From: Methylobacter sp. S3L5C
Lineage (GTDB): Bacteria > Pseudomonadota > Gammaproteobacteria > Methylococcales > Methylomonadaceae
DNA: 64,000 nucleotides
Direction of reading: 5' to 3'
Assembly: GCF_022788635.1 (NCBI RefSeq)
Contig: NZ_CP076024.1
Coordinates: forward strand, 2,666,001 to 2,730,000
Positions within the stretch are counted from its first letter, which is position 1; every line of letters starts with the position of its first letter. Positions 25,878-35,700 of this stretch are shown here, piece after piece. A program made the translations under genes and the position numbers. The notes under the pieces were generated by a model, which was given only the letters and a program-made list of their open reading frames with translations, was not told the DNA's origin and ran no database searches.

Positions 25878-26879
25878 ATGAAATGTCTAACAAATAGATT
25901 GATATTAATAAGCTTATTGTCTGTAGGATTGCTTGCGCCAAGCTGGACAGCAGCACAAATGACATTCAATAGGATCGTGGTTTTTGGCACCAGTATATCC
26001 GACCCGGGTAATGCTTTTGCCTTGTTATCCCAAGCTAAAATCAAACCACCACAGAGCCATCCCCCGTACGATACACTGGAAGACTTGCTTATTCCCAATG
26101 CTCCTTATGCTATAGGCGGTCATCACTTCAGTAACGGTGCTACCTGGATAGAACAGTTTGCGAAGGGTCGTGGACTTACGGCGGATGTTAACGCTGCCTT
26201 TAAAGGAAACAGTGCCAAAGCGGCTAACTATGCTGTCGGCGGTGCTCGAGCAACAACCCCTAGTTTAGGTGCAGTCAACTTGCCTGATCAAATAATGGCT
26301 TTCCACACCGATTACCCACAACTTCCGAGGAATGCTCTCTACGTTATGGAGATGGGCAGCAACGATGTTCGTGATGCCCTGATAGTAGCCGTATACGGAT
26401 GTAATGTACCCGCTGCGGAAGGAATTATCGCCGAAGCTCTTGCCAACATCAGTCAGAGCTTAAATTACTTACTTGCCCTGGGAGCACAAAAGTTTCTCGT
26501 CGTAAATGTCCCTGACCTTGCACTGTTGCCGTCGGTGAAAGCATTGCCGGTGAATCCTCTTTGCCCTCTGGTGATACCAACCACAGCCGCCAGATCACTA
26601 ACATTGAAGTTTAATACAGGCCTTGATAATCTGATAGCATCATTACCGGGGTTTCAAATTGCTAAACTCAATACTTATCAAAAAACCCAGGATTTGTATA
26701 ATTCACCGCAAAGCTTCGGTTTAACTAATGTCAATGATCCATGTTTAACTCCAAACATTCCGCCGTTTACCTGTAAGACTTCTGATACGTTCTTGTTTTG
26801 GGATGGCATTCATCCAACTAAGGTTGTTCATGATATATTTGCTCAGGAAGCGGCTATTGCTCTCTCGTTGGTTCCATAA
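25878..26879 (+). CDS. Secreted SGNH/GDSL-type hydrolase
   Basis: The start at 25878 is chosen because AAAGGAAG precedes it and the product gains a signal peptide (LILISLLSVGLLAPSWTAAQ). The 333-residue protein shows SGNH blocks: block I VVFGTSISDPGN (Gly-Thr-Ser in place of the usual Gly-Asp-Ser; nucleophile Ser kept), block III MEMGSNDVRD, and block V FWDGIHPTKVVHD with the catalytic Asp and His. It is related to the plant-type and thermolabile-hemolysin/outer-membrane esterases but has no autotransporter barrel. It would act as an esterase or lipase in the periplasm or outside the cell; the substrate is unknown. Confidence 0.83.
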   Translation: MKCLTNRLILISLLSVGLLAPSWTAAQMTFNRIVVFGTSISDPGNAFALLSQAKIKPPQSHPPYDTLEDLLIPNAPYAIGGHHFSNGATWIEQFAKGRGLTADVNAAFKGNSAKAANYAVGGARATTPSLGAVNLPDQIMAFHTDYPQLPRNALYVMEMGSNDVRDALIVAVYGCNVPAAEGIIAEALANISQSLNYLLALGAQKFLVVNVPDLALLPSVKALPVNPLCPLVIPTTAARSLTLKFNTGLDNLIASLPGFQIAKLNTYQKTQDLYNSPQSFGLTNVNDPCLTPNIPPFTCKTSDTFLFWDGIHPTKVVHDIFAQEAAIALSLVP

Positions 26880-27292
26880 TCGATGGAGATTCTCGATAAA
26901 TATATCAACGATGGTGACAGGGCGTAAGTAAGTTTCCGGTATACCATGCAAACGGGAACCGAAGAGACAAGAGCGACAGAACTTAAGACGCTCTCCTGTA
27001 GCTTGGTGGGCGTTTGTGTTGGGTTAATCGGTTTTATGACTGTAGGTTGGGAATAAGAGGCACGTCGATGAGAAGACGACTGTTAATCCTTTGCAGTCGG
27101 CAACAGGTAAAGGCTTCGGGAACGGATAAGTTTCTGGAAACGGAGTGGTCTAATTAGCGAGTGTACCGACTACGCAATTTTTCCACTCCCCCGCTATCTA
27201 TTTGGCTGACGACCAGAAATATCAATGTAGCTGATTTCCGGTGTCCGTTTTACTTACCTATACAACATCGATTATCTTATAAAAAATCCAAA
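26880..27292. other. Intergenic stretch, no gene recognised
   Basis: About 410 bases of moderate GC (GGGAACCGAAGAGACAAGAG, then GGCACGTCGATGAGAAGACG). There is no convincing frame on either strand. The composition differs from the AT-rich neighbours and hints at a remnant or structured RNA, but I cannot identify it. Confidence 0.3.
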
Positions 27293-27727
27293 TCAAAAAG
27301 CCCGAACGGCACGCACACTTAGCCGGCTATATTTGTTGTAACGATCCTGATCGCCATTGCCAAAGCCTTGGATCCAGGCGCTGTTGCTATCGAGTTCTGT
27401 TAAGCTCCAATAATCATCTTTGGCAAAAGCGCCGACACTATTTTTGTGTTCGTAGAGTATTTTTAATTCGGTTTTTGTCGGTAAATGCCAGTCGTCGCCA
27501 TAAGCGCTGGCCGCGATAACGGCTTCATTCCAATTGAGTAACTTGGTTTCATCGGTGGTTTTCGCTTCCAAACCATGTGCGCCGGAACTATCGACATAAT
27601 AGATTATCCCGCCATAAGGCCCGATTTCTCCTATAGCAGGCACGCTACCTGCTATAGAGGCACCTATGTTCACTAGCATTCCGGCAACCAGCAAAGCTAT
27701 TGCTGCCATTTGTTTTAATCTACTCAT
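27293..27727 (-). CDS. Secreted DUF1566-like (Lcl C-terminal type) protein
   Basis: The start at 27727 gives a signal peptide (MAAIALLVAGMLVNIGASIAGS). The frame continues upstream to an ATG at 27832, but that extension is hydrophilic and would bury the signal peptide. The mature part carries the DUF1566 pattern: GPYGGIIYYVDSSGAHGLEA, LNWNEAVIAASAYG, WHLPTKTELKILYEHK and YWSLTELDSNSAWIQ. Proteins with this domain are exported and often occur as lectin-like or surface modules. The function is unknown. Confidence 0.7.
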   Translation of the reverse strand: MSRLKQMAAIALLVAGMLVNIGASIAGSVPAIGEIGPYGGIIYYVDSSGAHGLEAKTTDETKLLNWNEAVIAASAYGDDWHLPTKTELKILYEHKNSVGAFAKDDYWSLTELDSNSAWIQGFGNGDQDRYNKYSRLSVRAVRAF

Positions 27728-27837
27728 TGCTCTATCCACAGGGTTAGCCTTGTTTGGCATAAGGCATAAAAAAAATTGGCATCCCGATTGGGACAATTCG
27801 TGTGCGGTGTTTTTAACGACATCAATTTTCATGGTTT

Positions 27838-28059
27838 TTAGGGTGTCTTGTCAACGTAATCCCGGTATTGCTCAAGGACAGATATTAACGCCATATTATT
27901 GAAACGTTTTACGGTGGCCTTGCACTGCGAATAAATTCGGTTGATGGAATAGTCGTCAGCGGCCATTACTACCGATTCGTCATTATCGGGCAAGTTTTGT
28001 AAGCTTAGCAGATTGAACACAACAAAATCGAACGGACTATGGAACCATCGTAAAAACAT
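27838..28059 (-). CDS. Possible small hypothetical protein
   Basis: This 73-residue frame (LRWFHSPFDFVVFNLLSLQN ... YRDYVDKTP) ends 5 bases before the upstream ATG of the DUF1566-like frame. It has no recognisable motif, and a weak leader sequence precedes it. The short coding-like stretch could be a real small gene or a remnant. Confidence 0.3.
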   Translation of the reverse strand: MFLRWFHSPFDFVVFNLLSLQNLPDNDESVVMAADDYSINRIYSQCKATVKRFNNMALISVLEQYRDYVDKTP

Positions 28060-28133
28060 GCTATTTTAATCAAAGTAAAAAAACTACCCGAAGTATTGAT
28101 GTGAAATACTGTGGGTAATGGGATAATAAAATC

Positions 28134-28583
28134 ATGAAAATCCGCGTTATTATAAAAAGACTCTCAAATCCTCGCGTTAGACGGCGATTAAAAATTGGCC
28201 TGTCTGTTTTTGGTGGCGCGATTTTGATTGTTCTGACATTTAAGATTGTCTATGACATTGGTTATTTTGATGCGCAGTCACTTGAAAATGCAAAAAACGC
28301 TGAGCAATCTGCTACACAACCAGTGCTGACAATGGAATCTGCACAATTTATTGTAACTGGTGCGCTAAAAGAAGATCCTACTAACCCGAAAACAATTGTT
28401 AATCAGATTGTTGATAATAATCATAAGCTTGCAGTCATTATTATAGAAAACAACAAGGTAAAAAAAGTTGCCTGGATTATAGATATGCATTTGTTTTTTA
28501 CCGGCGATCTATTCAATGACGCAGGTTATAATTTAACCGTAGGTATTGAGCAGCAACTCAATATTAATCGTGGCAATCATTGA
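28134..28583 (+). CDS. Membrane-anchored hypothetical protein
   Basis: The 149-residue protein has a strongly basic N-terminus (KIRVIIKRLSNPRVRRRLK), one TM helix (about residues 23-42) and a soluble C-terminal domain of about 105 residues. That domain probably lies in the periplasm, given the positive-inside rule. Its segments LAVIIIENNKVKKVAWIIDM and LFFTGDLFNDAGYNLTVGIE look like a compact alpha/beta domain. I do not recognise the family. It is a single gene on its strand; the region to its right holds remnants. Confidence 0.62.
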   Translation: MKIRVIIKRLSNPRVRRRLKIGLSVFGGAILIVLTFKIVYDIGYFDAQSLENAKNAEQSATQPVLTMESAQFIVTGALKEDPTNPKTIVNQIVDNNHKLAVIIIENNKVKKVAWIIDMHLFFTGDLFNDAGYNLTVGIEQQLNINRGNH

Positions 28584-28601
28584 TTGCTCGTAACAGTTTG
28601 T

Positions 28602-28860
28602 AGCTTGGGATGACGCAAGGAATCCCGATAATGCGGTGCAACAAGTGTTGGGGCTAATCAAACCCAAAAAAGGTACGCGACTGGATCAGTTGGCTCCGAC
28701 TGCCACCCGATTGACGGCGGTACAAGGTGAGATTGACCCCAACGCACTACTCAATTTTCCAAAAAAATTCAGGAGATTACGTGATACTGAACGGCCCGAT
28801 TTGCCGGATCACGGCTTTAGCAGTATCACTTTGCAAGTAATACTGCTACCGCAAATGTAA
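28602..28860 (+). pseudogene. Remnant of an unidentified gene
   Basis: The frame reads FVAWDDARNPDNAVQQVLG, then KPKKGTRLDQLAPTATRL and GEIDPNALLNFPKKFRRLRD, and ends at 28860. It has no ATG and begins abruptly after a stop; a GTG at 28636 is the only possible start. The protein-like, polar sequence suggests it was once part of a larger gene. I do not recognise it. Confidence 0.35.
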
Positions 28861-28962
28861 TTAATCTATAAGTTACAGTTAGATACGCGAATAATAAGAT
28901 AAAGATCAAGCACTATTCTGGTAGAATTTTGGGTATTACAGAGTCTGATCAATAACTTAACC

Positions 28963-29332
28963 ATGCCAGCGATTAAAAAAAACCGTATTCAGCAGCAAAT
29001 TGACCACTTAAAAAAGTCATTTTTGCAATCCCAAGGACTAGGTATTGAGGATTTTTTCAGCTGACAGCATTGCCAATATTATCGCCAATACCCCACATAA
29101 ACGCTCCTCAGTGTTCTTGCCCTTAGTCACGCTTAAGGCCTTAATTTTCCAAGTATTAAGTGATGACGGTTCGTGTAAACAGGCAGTGGCAGGCGTATTG
29201 ATTGACCGTATCGTCGATGAACAATCAGCCAATACGGTTAACACGGGACCTTACTGTAAAGCCCGACAACGCTTACCACTAAAGGAACTCAGAGCAGCCA
29301 CCACAACCGCTGGTTTGCGTCTTCATTATTAG
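28963..29332 (+). pseudogene. IS4-family transposase, truncated and frameshifted
   Basis: From the ATG at 28963 it reads KKNRIQQQIDHLKKSFLQSQ, then a frame change near 29050. It continues SADSIANIIANTPHKR, VTLKALIFQVLSDDGSCKQA and NTVNTGPYCKARQRLPL, the N-terminal region of IS4-type transposases. It stops at 29332 without any DDE catalytic core. A dead fragment of about one quarter of the gene; no element ends could be placed. Confidence 0.75.
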
Positions 29333-29367
29333 GGTATGTCACGACAACCCCGTCAGCATAATGTTTA

Positions 29368-31188
29368 TTAATCAACAAGAAACAAATTAGAAGCCCCTGT
29401 TTCAGCAGAAGATGCACCTAGACGGAAACGACCAAACATCTCGCGTCCCATACCATAGTGATGGTTTTTTGCAGAATTGGGTGCCGGAATTCGTGAATTA
29501 AATTCTGCGTCATCAACCAATACATTGATATCGCCGGTTTGCAGGTTCATGGAAATAATATCGCCAGTTTGTACCTTGGCTAAGGGACCGCCAGATTCAC
29601 ATTCCGGGCACATGTGGATAGCTGAAGGAACTTTTCCGGAAGCCCCAGACATACGGCCATCAGTAACCAGAGCGACCTTGAAGCCTTTATCTTGCAGAAC
29701 ACCCAATGGTGGTGTCAGTTTATGCAGTTCCGGCATGCCATTCGAACGAGGTCCCTGAAAGCGGATAACCGCAATAAAATCTTTTTCCAGTTCACCGCGT
29801 TTAAAAGCGGCAAGCATATCTTCCTGGTCATCGAATACGATGGCAGGGGCTTCAACGATTTGATGTTCCGGTGCTACGGCTGACAGTTTGGATATACCGC
29901 GACCCAAGTTGCCGTGCATAACATGTAAACCGCCACCGACAGCAAATGGTTTTTCTACGGTGCCCAGAACGTCAGTATCTAAAGAAGTTTCCGGTACAGG
30001 TTCCCAGATCAATTTGTTGTCAATAAGTTTGGGTTCCTGACAGTAGTTGTTCATGCCGCGCTGATCGGCAACCGTTATAATATCTTCATGCAGCAGGCCG
30101 TTTCTCAACAGTTCAGCAATTAATACTCCCATGCCACCAGCCGCCTGAAAATGGTTAACATCCGCAGGGCCATTGGGATAAATTTTTGTGATTAATGGAA
30201 TCGCTTTGGATAGATGATTAAAATCATCCCAGTTAAGAACGATGCCGGATGCACGGGCAATAGCGATTAAATGCATGGTATGGTTGGTTGACCCGCCCGT
30301 TGCCAATAAACCAATGACGGCATTGACGATGGCTTTTTCAGAAATCATATGGGCAATCGGGCGATAATCATCGCCCAGCGCGGTAAATTTTAAAACTTGT
30401 TTGGCTGCGGCTTTGGTTAATTCATCACGTAACGGTGTGTAAGGATTAATAAATGAACTGCCAGGCAGATGTAAGCCCATAATTTCCATCATCATCTGGT
30501 TACTGTTTGCCGTGCCGTAAAAGGTACAGGTACCCGGGCTGTGGTATGACGCAGATTCTGCTTCCAGTAGTTCTTTACGACCGATTTTGCCGATAGCGTA
30601 AGCTTGGCGTGCACGCGATTTTTCTTTATTGGTTAAGCCACTGGGCATGGGGCCGGCTGGGATAAATATGGCTGGTAAGTGACCAAAACTTAGCGCACCA
30701 ATCAACAGGCCCGGTACAATTTTGTCACAAACGCCCATATATATTGCGCCATCAAACATATTGTGACTCAAACCTACCGCAGTCGCCATGGCAATCAAGT
30801 CGCGGCTGAATAATGACAGCTCCATGCCAGGTTGGCCTTGAGTGATTCCGTCACACATTGCCGGTACGCCACCAGCAACCTGAGCCACGCCGCCCGCTTC
30901 CCTGATAGCGGCTTTGATTAGATCAGGAGCATCCTTGTAAGGTTGATGAGCCGACAACATATCATTATAAGAGGTAATGATGGCAATATTGGCTTTTTGA
31001 TCGCCGGTTAAATCGGCTTTCTCACTGGCACTGCAGGCTGCAAAGCCGTGAGCCAAATTACCACAGCCCATTCCTGAACGAATAGGGCCTTTTTTAGCGA
31101 TAGCATCAATATAGGTGATGTAGGCTGAGCGGGTTTTATGACTACGCTCAATAATTTCTTGAGTCACTTTTTCAATTACGGGATGCAT
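29368..31188 (-). CDS. edd: 6-phosphogluconate dehydratase (Entner-Doudoroff)
   Basis: The ATG at 31188 ([12 protein letters not shown]) has ACAGGAAAAAAT before it; the longer upstream frame is not needed. The 606-residue protein is an IlvD/Edd-family enzyme with Fe-S and substrate motifs [31 protein letters not shown] and [11 protein letters not shown], and the C-terminal [17 protein letters not shown]. It is distinguished from IlvD (49666) by these Edd-specific motifs. It dehydrates 6-phosphogluconate to KDPG in the cytoplasm. The C-terminal stub of zwf lies just upstream on the same strand, reflecting an ancestral zwf-edd operon. eda is not in the window. Confidence 0.93.
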   Translation of the reverse strand: MHPVIEKVTQEIIERSHKTRSAYITYIDAIAKKGPIRSGMGCGNLAHGFAACSASEKADLTGDQKANIAIITSYNDMLSAHQPYKDAPDLIKAAIREAGGVAQVAGGVPAMCDGITQGQPGMELSLFSRDLIAMATAVGLSHNMFDGAIYMGVCDKIVPGLLIGALSFGHLPAIFIPAGPMPSGLTNKEKSRARQAYAIGKIGRKELLEAESASYHSPGTCTFYGTANSNQMMMEIMGLHLPGSSFINPYTPLRDELTKAAAKQVLKFTALGDDYRPIAHMISEKAIVNAVIGLLATGGSTNHTMHLIAIARASGIVLNWDDFNHLSKAIPLITKIYPNGPADVNHFQAAGGMGVLIAELLRNGLLHEDIITVADQRGMNNYCQEPKLIDNKLIWEPVPETSLDTDVLGTVEKPFAVGGGLHVMHGNLGRGISKLSAVAPEHQIVEAPAIVFDDQEDMLAAFKRGELEKDFIAVIRFQGPRSNGMPELHKLTPPLGVLQDKGFKVALVTDGRMSGASGKVPSAIHMCPECESGGPLAKVQTGDIISMNLQTGDINVLVDDAEFNSRIPAPNSAKNHHYGMGREMFGRFRLGASSAETGASNLFLVD

Positions 31189-31223
31189 ATTTTTTCCTGT
31201 TTTAGAGTTAGACGGAGGCTTAG

Positions 31224-31445
31224 TTATTCTTCCCAGGCACGGCCATCTCTGGCAATCAGGGCGACTGAGGCGACAGGCCCCCAAGAACAGGCAGAGCAGG
31301 GCTTGGAGGTATGTTTAGAATGATGCCAAGCATCCTGTATGGAATCAATCCACGTCCATGCCTGTTCAATTTCTTCGCGGCTAAGAAACAGGGTTGGGTT
31401 ACCGAGCATGGCTTCAAGTATCAAGTTTTGTTTATTAGCACCCAA
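31224..31445 (-). pseudogene. zwf: C-terminal stub of glucose-6-phosphate dehydrogenase
   Basis: The frame reads NLILEAMLGNPTLFLSREEI, then EQAWTWIDSIQDAW and [20 protein letters not shown], which is the characteristic end of Zwf. Only about 73 of roughly 490 residues remain; the NADP-binding domain and active site are absent from the window. It ends 35 bases before edd. A functional zwf would have to be elsewhere in the genome. Confidence 0.85.
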
Positions 31446-31538
31446 CTAGACTTCACCAGCCAAAAAATTTTCGAAGGAAATTTGCAAACAAGTGGCTGAA
31501 AACCAGAGGAATATCCAATCTCCTCTCCACGCCAACAA

Positions 31539-32216
31539 CTATGCCTTTTTTATACTGGAAAACACCAAATCCTCCAGAAACTTTACAATCTCTGCCTCAT
31601 CTTTATCTTGCCCAAAGTCGGTCAGCGACGGCAGATTATTCATAAAAAAATTCTGAAAATGCGCCATTTCAATAATGGTGGACGCTAATGATTTTGGGTA
31701 TTTGTATTCGGGACTACATTCCAAAATCATATTGCCGATAACAGCACAAAGGTCTTTATAGGGTTTAAATAAGTGATCCTTATTATCTTCGGATACCCGT
31801 TTGGTTAGATAGGTTTTGGTGCCTTCAGTAATAATGATTTGATGAAGGATACTTTCATTGACATAACGGGTGCTGCTATCGTCCTCCACTGTGGTAGCCA
31901 ATAATTTAATCACCCTCTTGAGCCTAAGCACAGCGTTTTTAATATTGTTGGTCTGGAAAGTAACCTGGTATTCAAGCCAACTCCAATACCAGGCGGTAAG
32001 ATAAATCAGCAACCGGTGCTTGTTTTCAAAATACCGGTAAATTCCCGCTTCAGTCGTACCAATGTCGACAGCCAGTTTTTTAAACGTAAAAGCTTCAAAC
32101 CCGTTTTTGTGAATTAACTGAATGCTGTGCAGAATGATTTTTTTCCCCAATTCGGATTGCTCCGGATTTCTGATGAATAATTTTTCATTCATTTTAATTT
32201 TTAATTGTATGTCCAT
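31539..32216 (-). CDS. TetR-family transcriptional regulator
   Basis: The 225-residue product has an N-terminal TetR helix-turn-helix (about residues 25-70): IILHSIQLIHKNGFEAFTFK, LAVDIGTTEAGIYRYFENKH and LLIYL. The rest is a helical ligand-binding domain with many aromatic residues. It is divergent from the SulP transporter gene, and the 218-base gap between them holds a 21-bp-phased repeat array that is the likely operator. The start could also be the ATG eight codons downstream. It probably controls the transporter and the downstream genes; the signal is unknown. Confidence 0.85.
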   Translation of the reverse strand: MDIQLKIKMNEKLFIRNPEQSELGKKIILHSIQLIHKNGFEAFTFKKLAVDIGTTEAGIYRYFENKHRLLIYLTAWYWSWLEYQVTFQTNNIKNAVLRLKRVIKLLATTVEDDSSTRYVNESILHQIIITEGTKTYLTKRVSEDNKDHLFKPYKDLCAVIGNMILECSPEYKYPKSLASTIIEMAHFQNFFMNNLPSLTDFGQDKDEAEIVKFLEDLVFSSIKKA

Positions 32217-32307
32217 AGCGGCCTGATTTGAGTTTTCCTCTGACTATTTATCCAGTAAATAGATTGTTTTCACAGGGACTTTCGGATGTCCTTGAAAAAG
32301 CATAACC

Positions 32308-32390
32308 GAAAGTATTGCAATTTGTAAAGAAAGCATTACAATTTTAAAAGAAAGTATTGCAATTTAAAAAGATAGTGTTACTATCTTTTT
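32308..32390. promoter_or_regulatory. Four 21-bp-phased repeats, likely TetR-type operator array
   Basis: GAAAGTATTGCAATTT occurs at 32308 and 32350, GAAAGCATTACAATTT at 32329, and a degenerate copy GATAGTGTTACTATCT at 32371: exactly 21 bases, or two helical turns, apart. The last is the centre of an 11-bp-arm palindrome (AAAAAGATAGT/ACTATCTTTTT, 32366-32390). It lies between the divergent tetR-like gene and the SulP gene, 45 bases before the SulP start, as an operator over the promoter would. Confidence 0.7.
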
Positions 32391-33889
32391 AAATATATTT
32401 ACTATTTAGGTCTTGCCCTCTTAAAGAAACGACTATGGAAGCAAAAACACTGTTTGAAGAACTCAAAAGCGACCTGCCTGCCAGTATTGGGGTTTTTTTT
32501 GTAGCGGTTCCTTTATGCTTAGGTATTGCATTGGCATCTGGTGCGCCCTTGTTCGCCGGTATCATAGGAGGCATTGTTGGCGGTATTGTCGTGGGCACAG
32601 CCAGCGGCTCGTCTCTGGGTGTTACCGGCTGTGCTGCCGGGTTAGCCGTCATTGTATTAACTGCGATCGAAACGCTGGGTTCCTGGCCTGTTTTTTTATT
32701 GGCTGTGGTTCTGGCTGGCATTATTCAGCTTATTATGGGCTTTGCCAAGGCCGGTTTTATCGCCTACTTTTTCCCATCCTCGGTTATTAAAGGAATGCTG
32801 ACCGGTATCGGGCTGTTGATTATTTTAAAACAGATACCCCATGCATTAGGCTATGCCAAAGATACTCAAGGAGGCCTATCCCACTTCCAAACTGAAGGAG
32901 GGGACACCTTATTAGCCATAGCTGGTGCTTTTGATGCCTTTACGCCAGGCGCTATACTGATTGCAGTCATATCAATAGCAATATTAATATTATGGGATAT
33001 CGTGTTGATAAATGGACACAAACTGTTTCAATTCATACAGGGTCCGATAGTAGTCGTTGTTTTGGGTATGGTATTAAATACTCTTTACCAAAATGGGTTA
33101 TTGAATTTTAGTTTGGCTGCGGACCAGGTGGTTAGAATTCCTGTTCCTGAAAATCTAACCGGATTTTTTGGCCAGTTTACCTTCCCTGACTTTTCTGCAA
33201 TAACAAATTTTGAAGTTTGGAAAACAGCTTTTGTATTGGCCATTGTTGCAAGTTTGGAAACGCTGCTATGTGTAGAAGCAGTCGATAAGCTTGACCCGTA
33301 TAAAAGAATTACGCCAACTAACAGGGAGTTGAAAGCTCAGGGATTGGGCAATATTGTCTCCGGTCTCATTGGTGGATTACCTGTTGCACAGGTTATTGTA
33401 CGAAGTACTGCAAACATAACCTTTGGTGCCAAAACAAAACTGTCGGCAATACTTTATGGCGTTTTCTTATTGATTAGCGCGATGACCATTCCCGAATTAC
33501 TGAATAGGGTACCACTTGCCAGCTTGGCAGCGATATTGATTATGGTGGGCTACAAGTTGGCCAAACCTGCTCTCTTTAAACAGATGTACTTATTAGGCTG
33601 GGAGCAGTTTGCGCCTTTTGTAGCGACAGTTATTGGTATATTGGCAACCGATTTACTGAAAGGGATTACCATCGGCATGGTTTTCGGCATCTTCTTCACC
33701 TTACGCCATAGTTATCTCAACGCTTATTACATGAAAGATGCCATCACGACAGAAGATGGGCGCGAAGTACACCATATTGTCTTGGCAGAAGAAGTTTCTT
33801 TCTTCAATAAGGCCAGCATCATTCAAGCTTTGGACGCTATCCCAAGCAATTCAAAAGTGATTATCGATTGTTCCAACTCGAAATCCATT

Positions 33890-34821
33890 AGACATCTTTC
33901 CTAAATACAGCCATAGCGTAAGTTAACAAGAGCAGCCACTAAATTCCATGTCAAGGAGTAATGCTTGTGTTTGCCCCGATAAACATCTTTGGCAATCCTG
34001 AAAATTTTGCATCGGCGATTAACATGCTCAATAAAAATACGCTGTTTTGATAGTGCCTTATTATCGGCTTTGTCTTCTGCCGAAAGCGGTTGGCCTTTTT
34101 TCTTTTTAACCGGTAGAGTCGAGTTCTGATGGTGTTTCTTTATCCCTTGGTATCCGGAATCCGCCAACAACAGGGCATCAGGATGTAACAATAGACGGCT
34201 ATCTTTGAAGATCGAAAAATCATGCTGTTGACCTTTACCTATCACTACGGAGAGTATAGTCATCGTCAATAGGCAGATCACGAGTTGGACTTTGATCGTG
34301 TGGCGTTTTTTTTCCTGAAAAGTACGCTTTCTGGTTTTTAACAGGGCGCTCGATAGGCTGCTCCGAAACATCAATGACCACGGTAGCTGCGGGATCTTCC
34401 AACAGTGCTTTGCGGTTGGGCAGTTTTTCGATTTTGATCAATAGTCTTACAGTGCGAGTATAGATTTTATGGCAATACGATTCGCTGATGTCGAAGACCG
34501 CAGCCAGATTTATCAACGTCGGATAGTGACGAAGATAATAGAGTGTCAGTAACAAGCGGTCTTCCAAAGCCATCTTGGAGTCTTTTCGTCCCCGTCTAGT
34601 CAGTGGATTAAGGACTTTTTGTTCGTCCAGGTAAGTCACCAGCTTACCGTGAAGATGCAGAAAATCTTCTGGTGACAGGCCGACAGTCCTTAAAAATTCT
34701 TCAGGCTTGTGTCTTGGCAATTGGGCATAAGGAGTCATGGCTATCCGTGTTTTCAGAGGTAGATCGCTATTTTAACCCTATCAAAGCCAAATTCTATGTC
34801 AATTATTTAGGAAAGATGTCT
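33890..34821 (-). mobile_element. IS5-family element (932 bp)
   Basis: The inverted repeats are AGACATCTTTCCTAAATA at 33890 and its complement at the right end, 34821. A 3-bp direct duplication ATT flanks it (33887-33889 and 34822-34824), of the ANT type known for the ISL2 group of IS5. Excision of the element and one ATT restores the SulP reading frame exactly. Confidence 0.88.
33901..34738 (-). CDS. IS5-family transposase in two frames
   Basis: The first frame (34738 down to 34235) encodes the N-terminal part: TLYYLRHYPTLINLAAVFDI, ESYCHKIYTRTVRLLIKIEK and TVVIDVSEQPIERP with the first catalytic Asp. The second (34374 down to 33901) encodes KRHTIKVQLVIC, LLADSGYQGIKKHH and RIFIEHVNRRCKIFRI with the remaining Asp and Glu. 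They overlap at a run of eight A bases near SGKK. The two frames differ by +1, so either programmed frameshifting or a lost or added A is possible. Members of this group are often produced by frameshifting. Confidence 0.8.
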
Positions 34822-34952
34822 ATTGCTTACGATGTGGCTGAATTCATACAGAATTATAGAAGTAGTGCAAAACTGAAAAACATAGACGTTCAAACGATTA
34901 AATTTGTTGAACCGGATTAACACATAAACCTTCTTTGAAAGCATAAAAAATC

Positions 34953-35688
34953 ATGAAAACGTTAACTAAAGAAATGTAAGCCGCCATTACGCGCGTAATG
35001 GCATTGGACTTATTGAAAGAGAGCAATAAACGCTTTGTCAACAACCTTAAAGTCAACCGTAACCTGTTGCAACAGGCCAATGAAACCTCCGACGGGCAAC
35101 ACCTTTTGCGGTTATTTTAAGTTGCATAGATTCCCGTACCTCGGTTGAACTGATTTTTGACCAGGGTTTGGGCGATGTGTTTAGTGTGCGTATTGCGGGC
35201 AATATTATTAACGAAGATATTCTGGGCAGCATGGGGTTTGGCTGCAAAGTGGCAGGTTCAAAAATCATAGTGGTTTTAGGCCATACCCGATGCGGTGCCG
35301 TAAAGGGCGCTTGCGACCATGTAGAAATGGGCAACCTGACGGCGCTGTTAAGTAAGATACAGCCTGCGGTTTATGATGAAAAAACCGAAACAGAAAATCG
35401 ACATTCAGGCAACGATGAATTTGTGGAAAAAGTGTCCGCCATCAATGTGAAAAGATCGGTACAGCCATTATGGTACGCAACCTCATTTTAAAGGAAATGA
35501 TTGAAACCTGCGCCATAGGGATTGTGGGCGGTACACACGACATAACAACAGGTGAAGTCAGTTTTTATGATGATACATTAATTATTAATGATACTAAGCC
35601 TTTCAGCCCTATAGTCCCGAATAAGACTACCCAAGCGGAGCGCATGGTAGTATTTCCGGCGAATTCCGGCCCAGGACTGATTGATTGA
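34953..35688 (+). pseudogene. Beta-carbonic anhydrase, broken by a stop and frameshifts
   Basis: From the ATG at 34953: KTLTKEM, then a TAA stop, then MALDLLKESNKRFVNNLKVN. A frame change near 35105 leads to LSCIDSRTSVELIFDQGLGD (zinc ligand Cys and catalytic Asp-Arg), VRIAGNIINEDILGSM and LGHTRCGAVKGAC (zinc ligands His and Cys). A second change near 35465 leads to CAIGIVGGTHDITTGEVSFY. A full-length beta-CA (about 240 residues) is thus present but unreadable. It lies directly behind the SulP gene; together they would have imported or converted bicarbonate. Confidence 0.87.
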
Positions 35689-35700
35689 GGATATTCAACA

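Larger units (their letters stand above)
32435..34920 (+). pseudogene. SulP-family anion transporter, interrupted by an IS5-family element
   Basis: The intact part (32435-33889, 485 codons) has about 10-12 TM helices with SulP motifs: GVFFVAVPLCLGIALASGAP, GTASGSSLGVTGCAAGLAVI and GLGNIVSGLIGGLPVAQVIV. A STAS domain begins near residue 440 (VIIDCSNSKSI). The IS splits the STAS domain. The missing 31 codons follow it (34825-34920: AYDVAEFIQNYRSS ... FVEPD), and restored the gene would encode 516 residues. The truncated frame ends RHLS at 33904, losing only the last part of STAS. The adjacent carbonic anhydrase remnant suggests a bicarbonate transporter; sulfate cannot be excluded. Confidence 0.87.
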
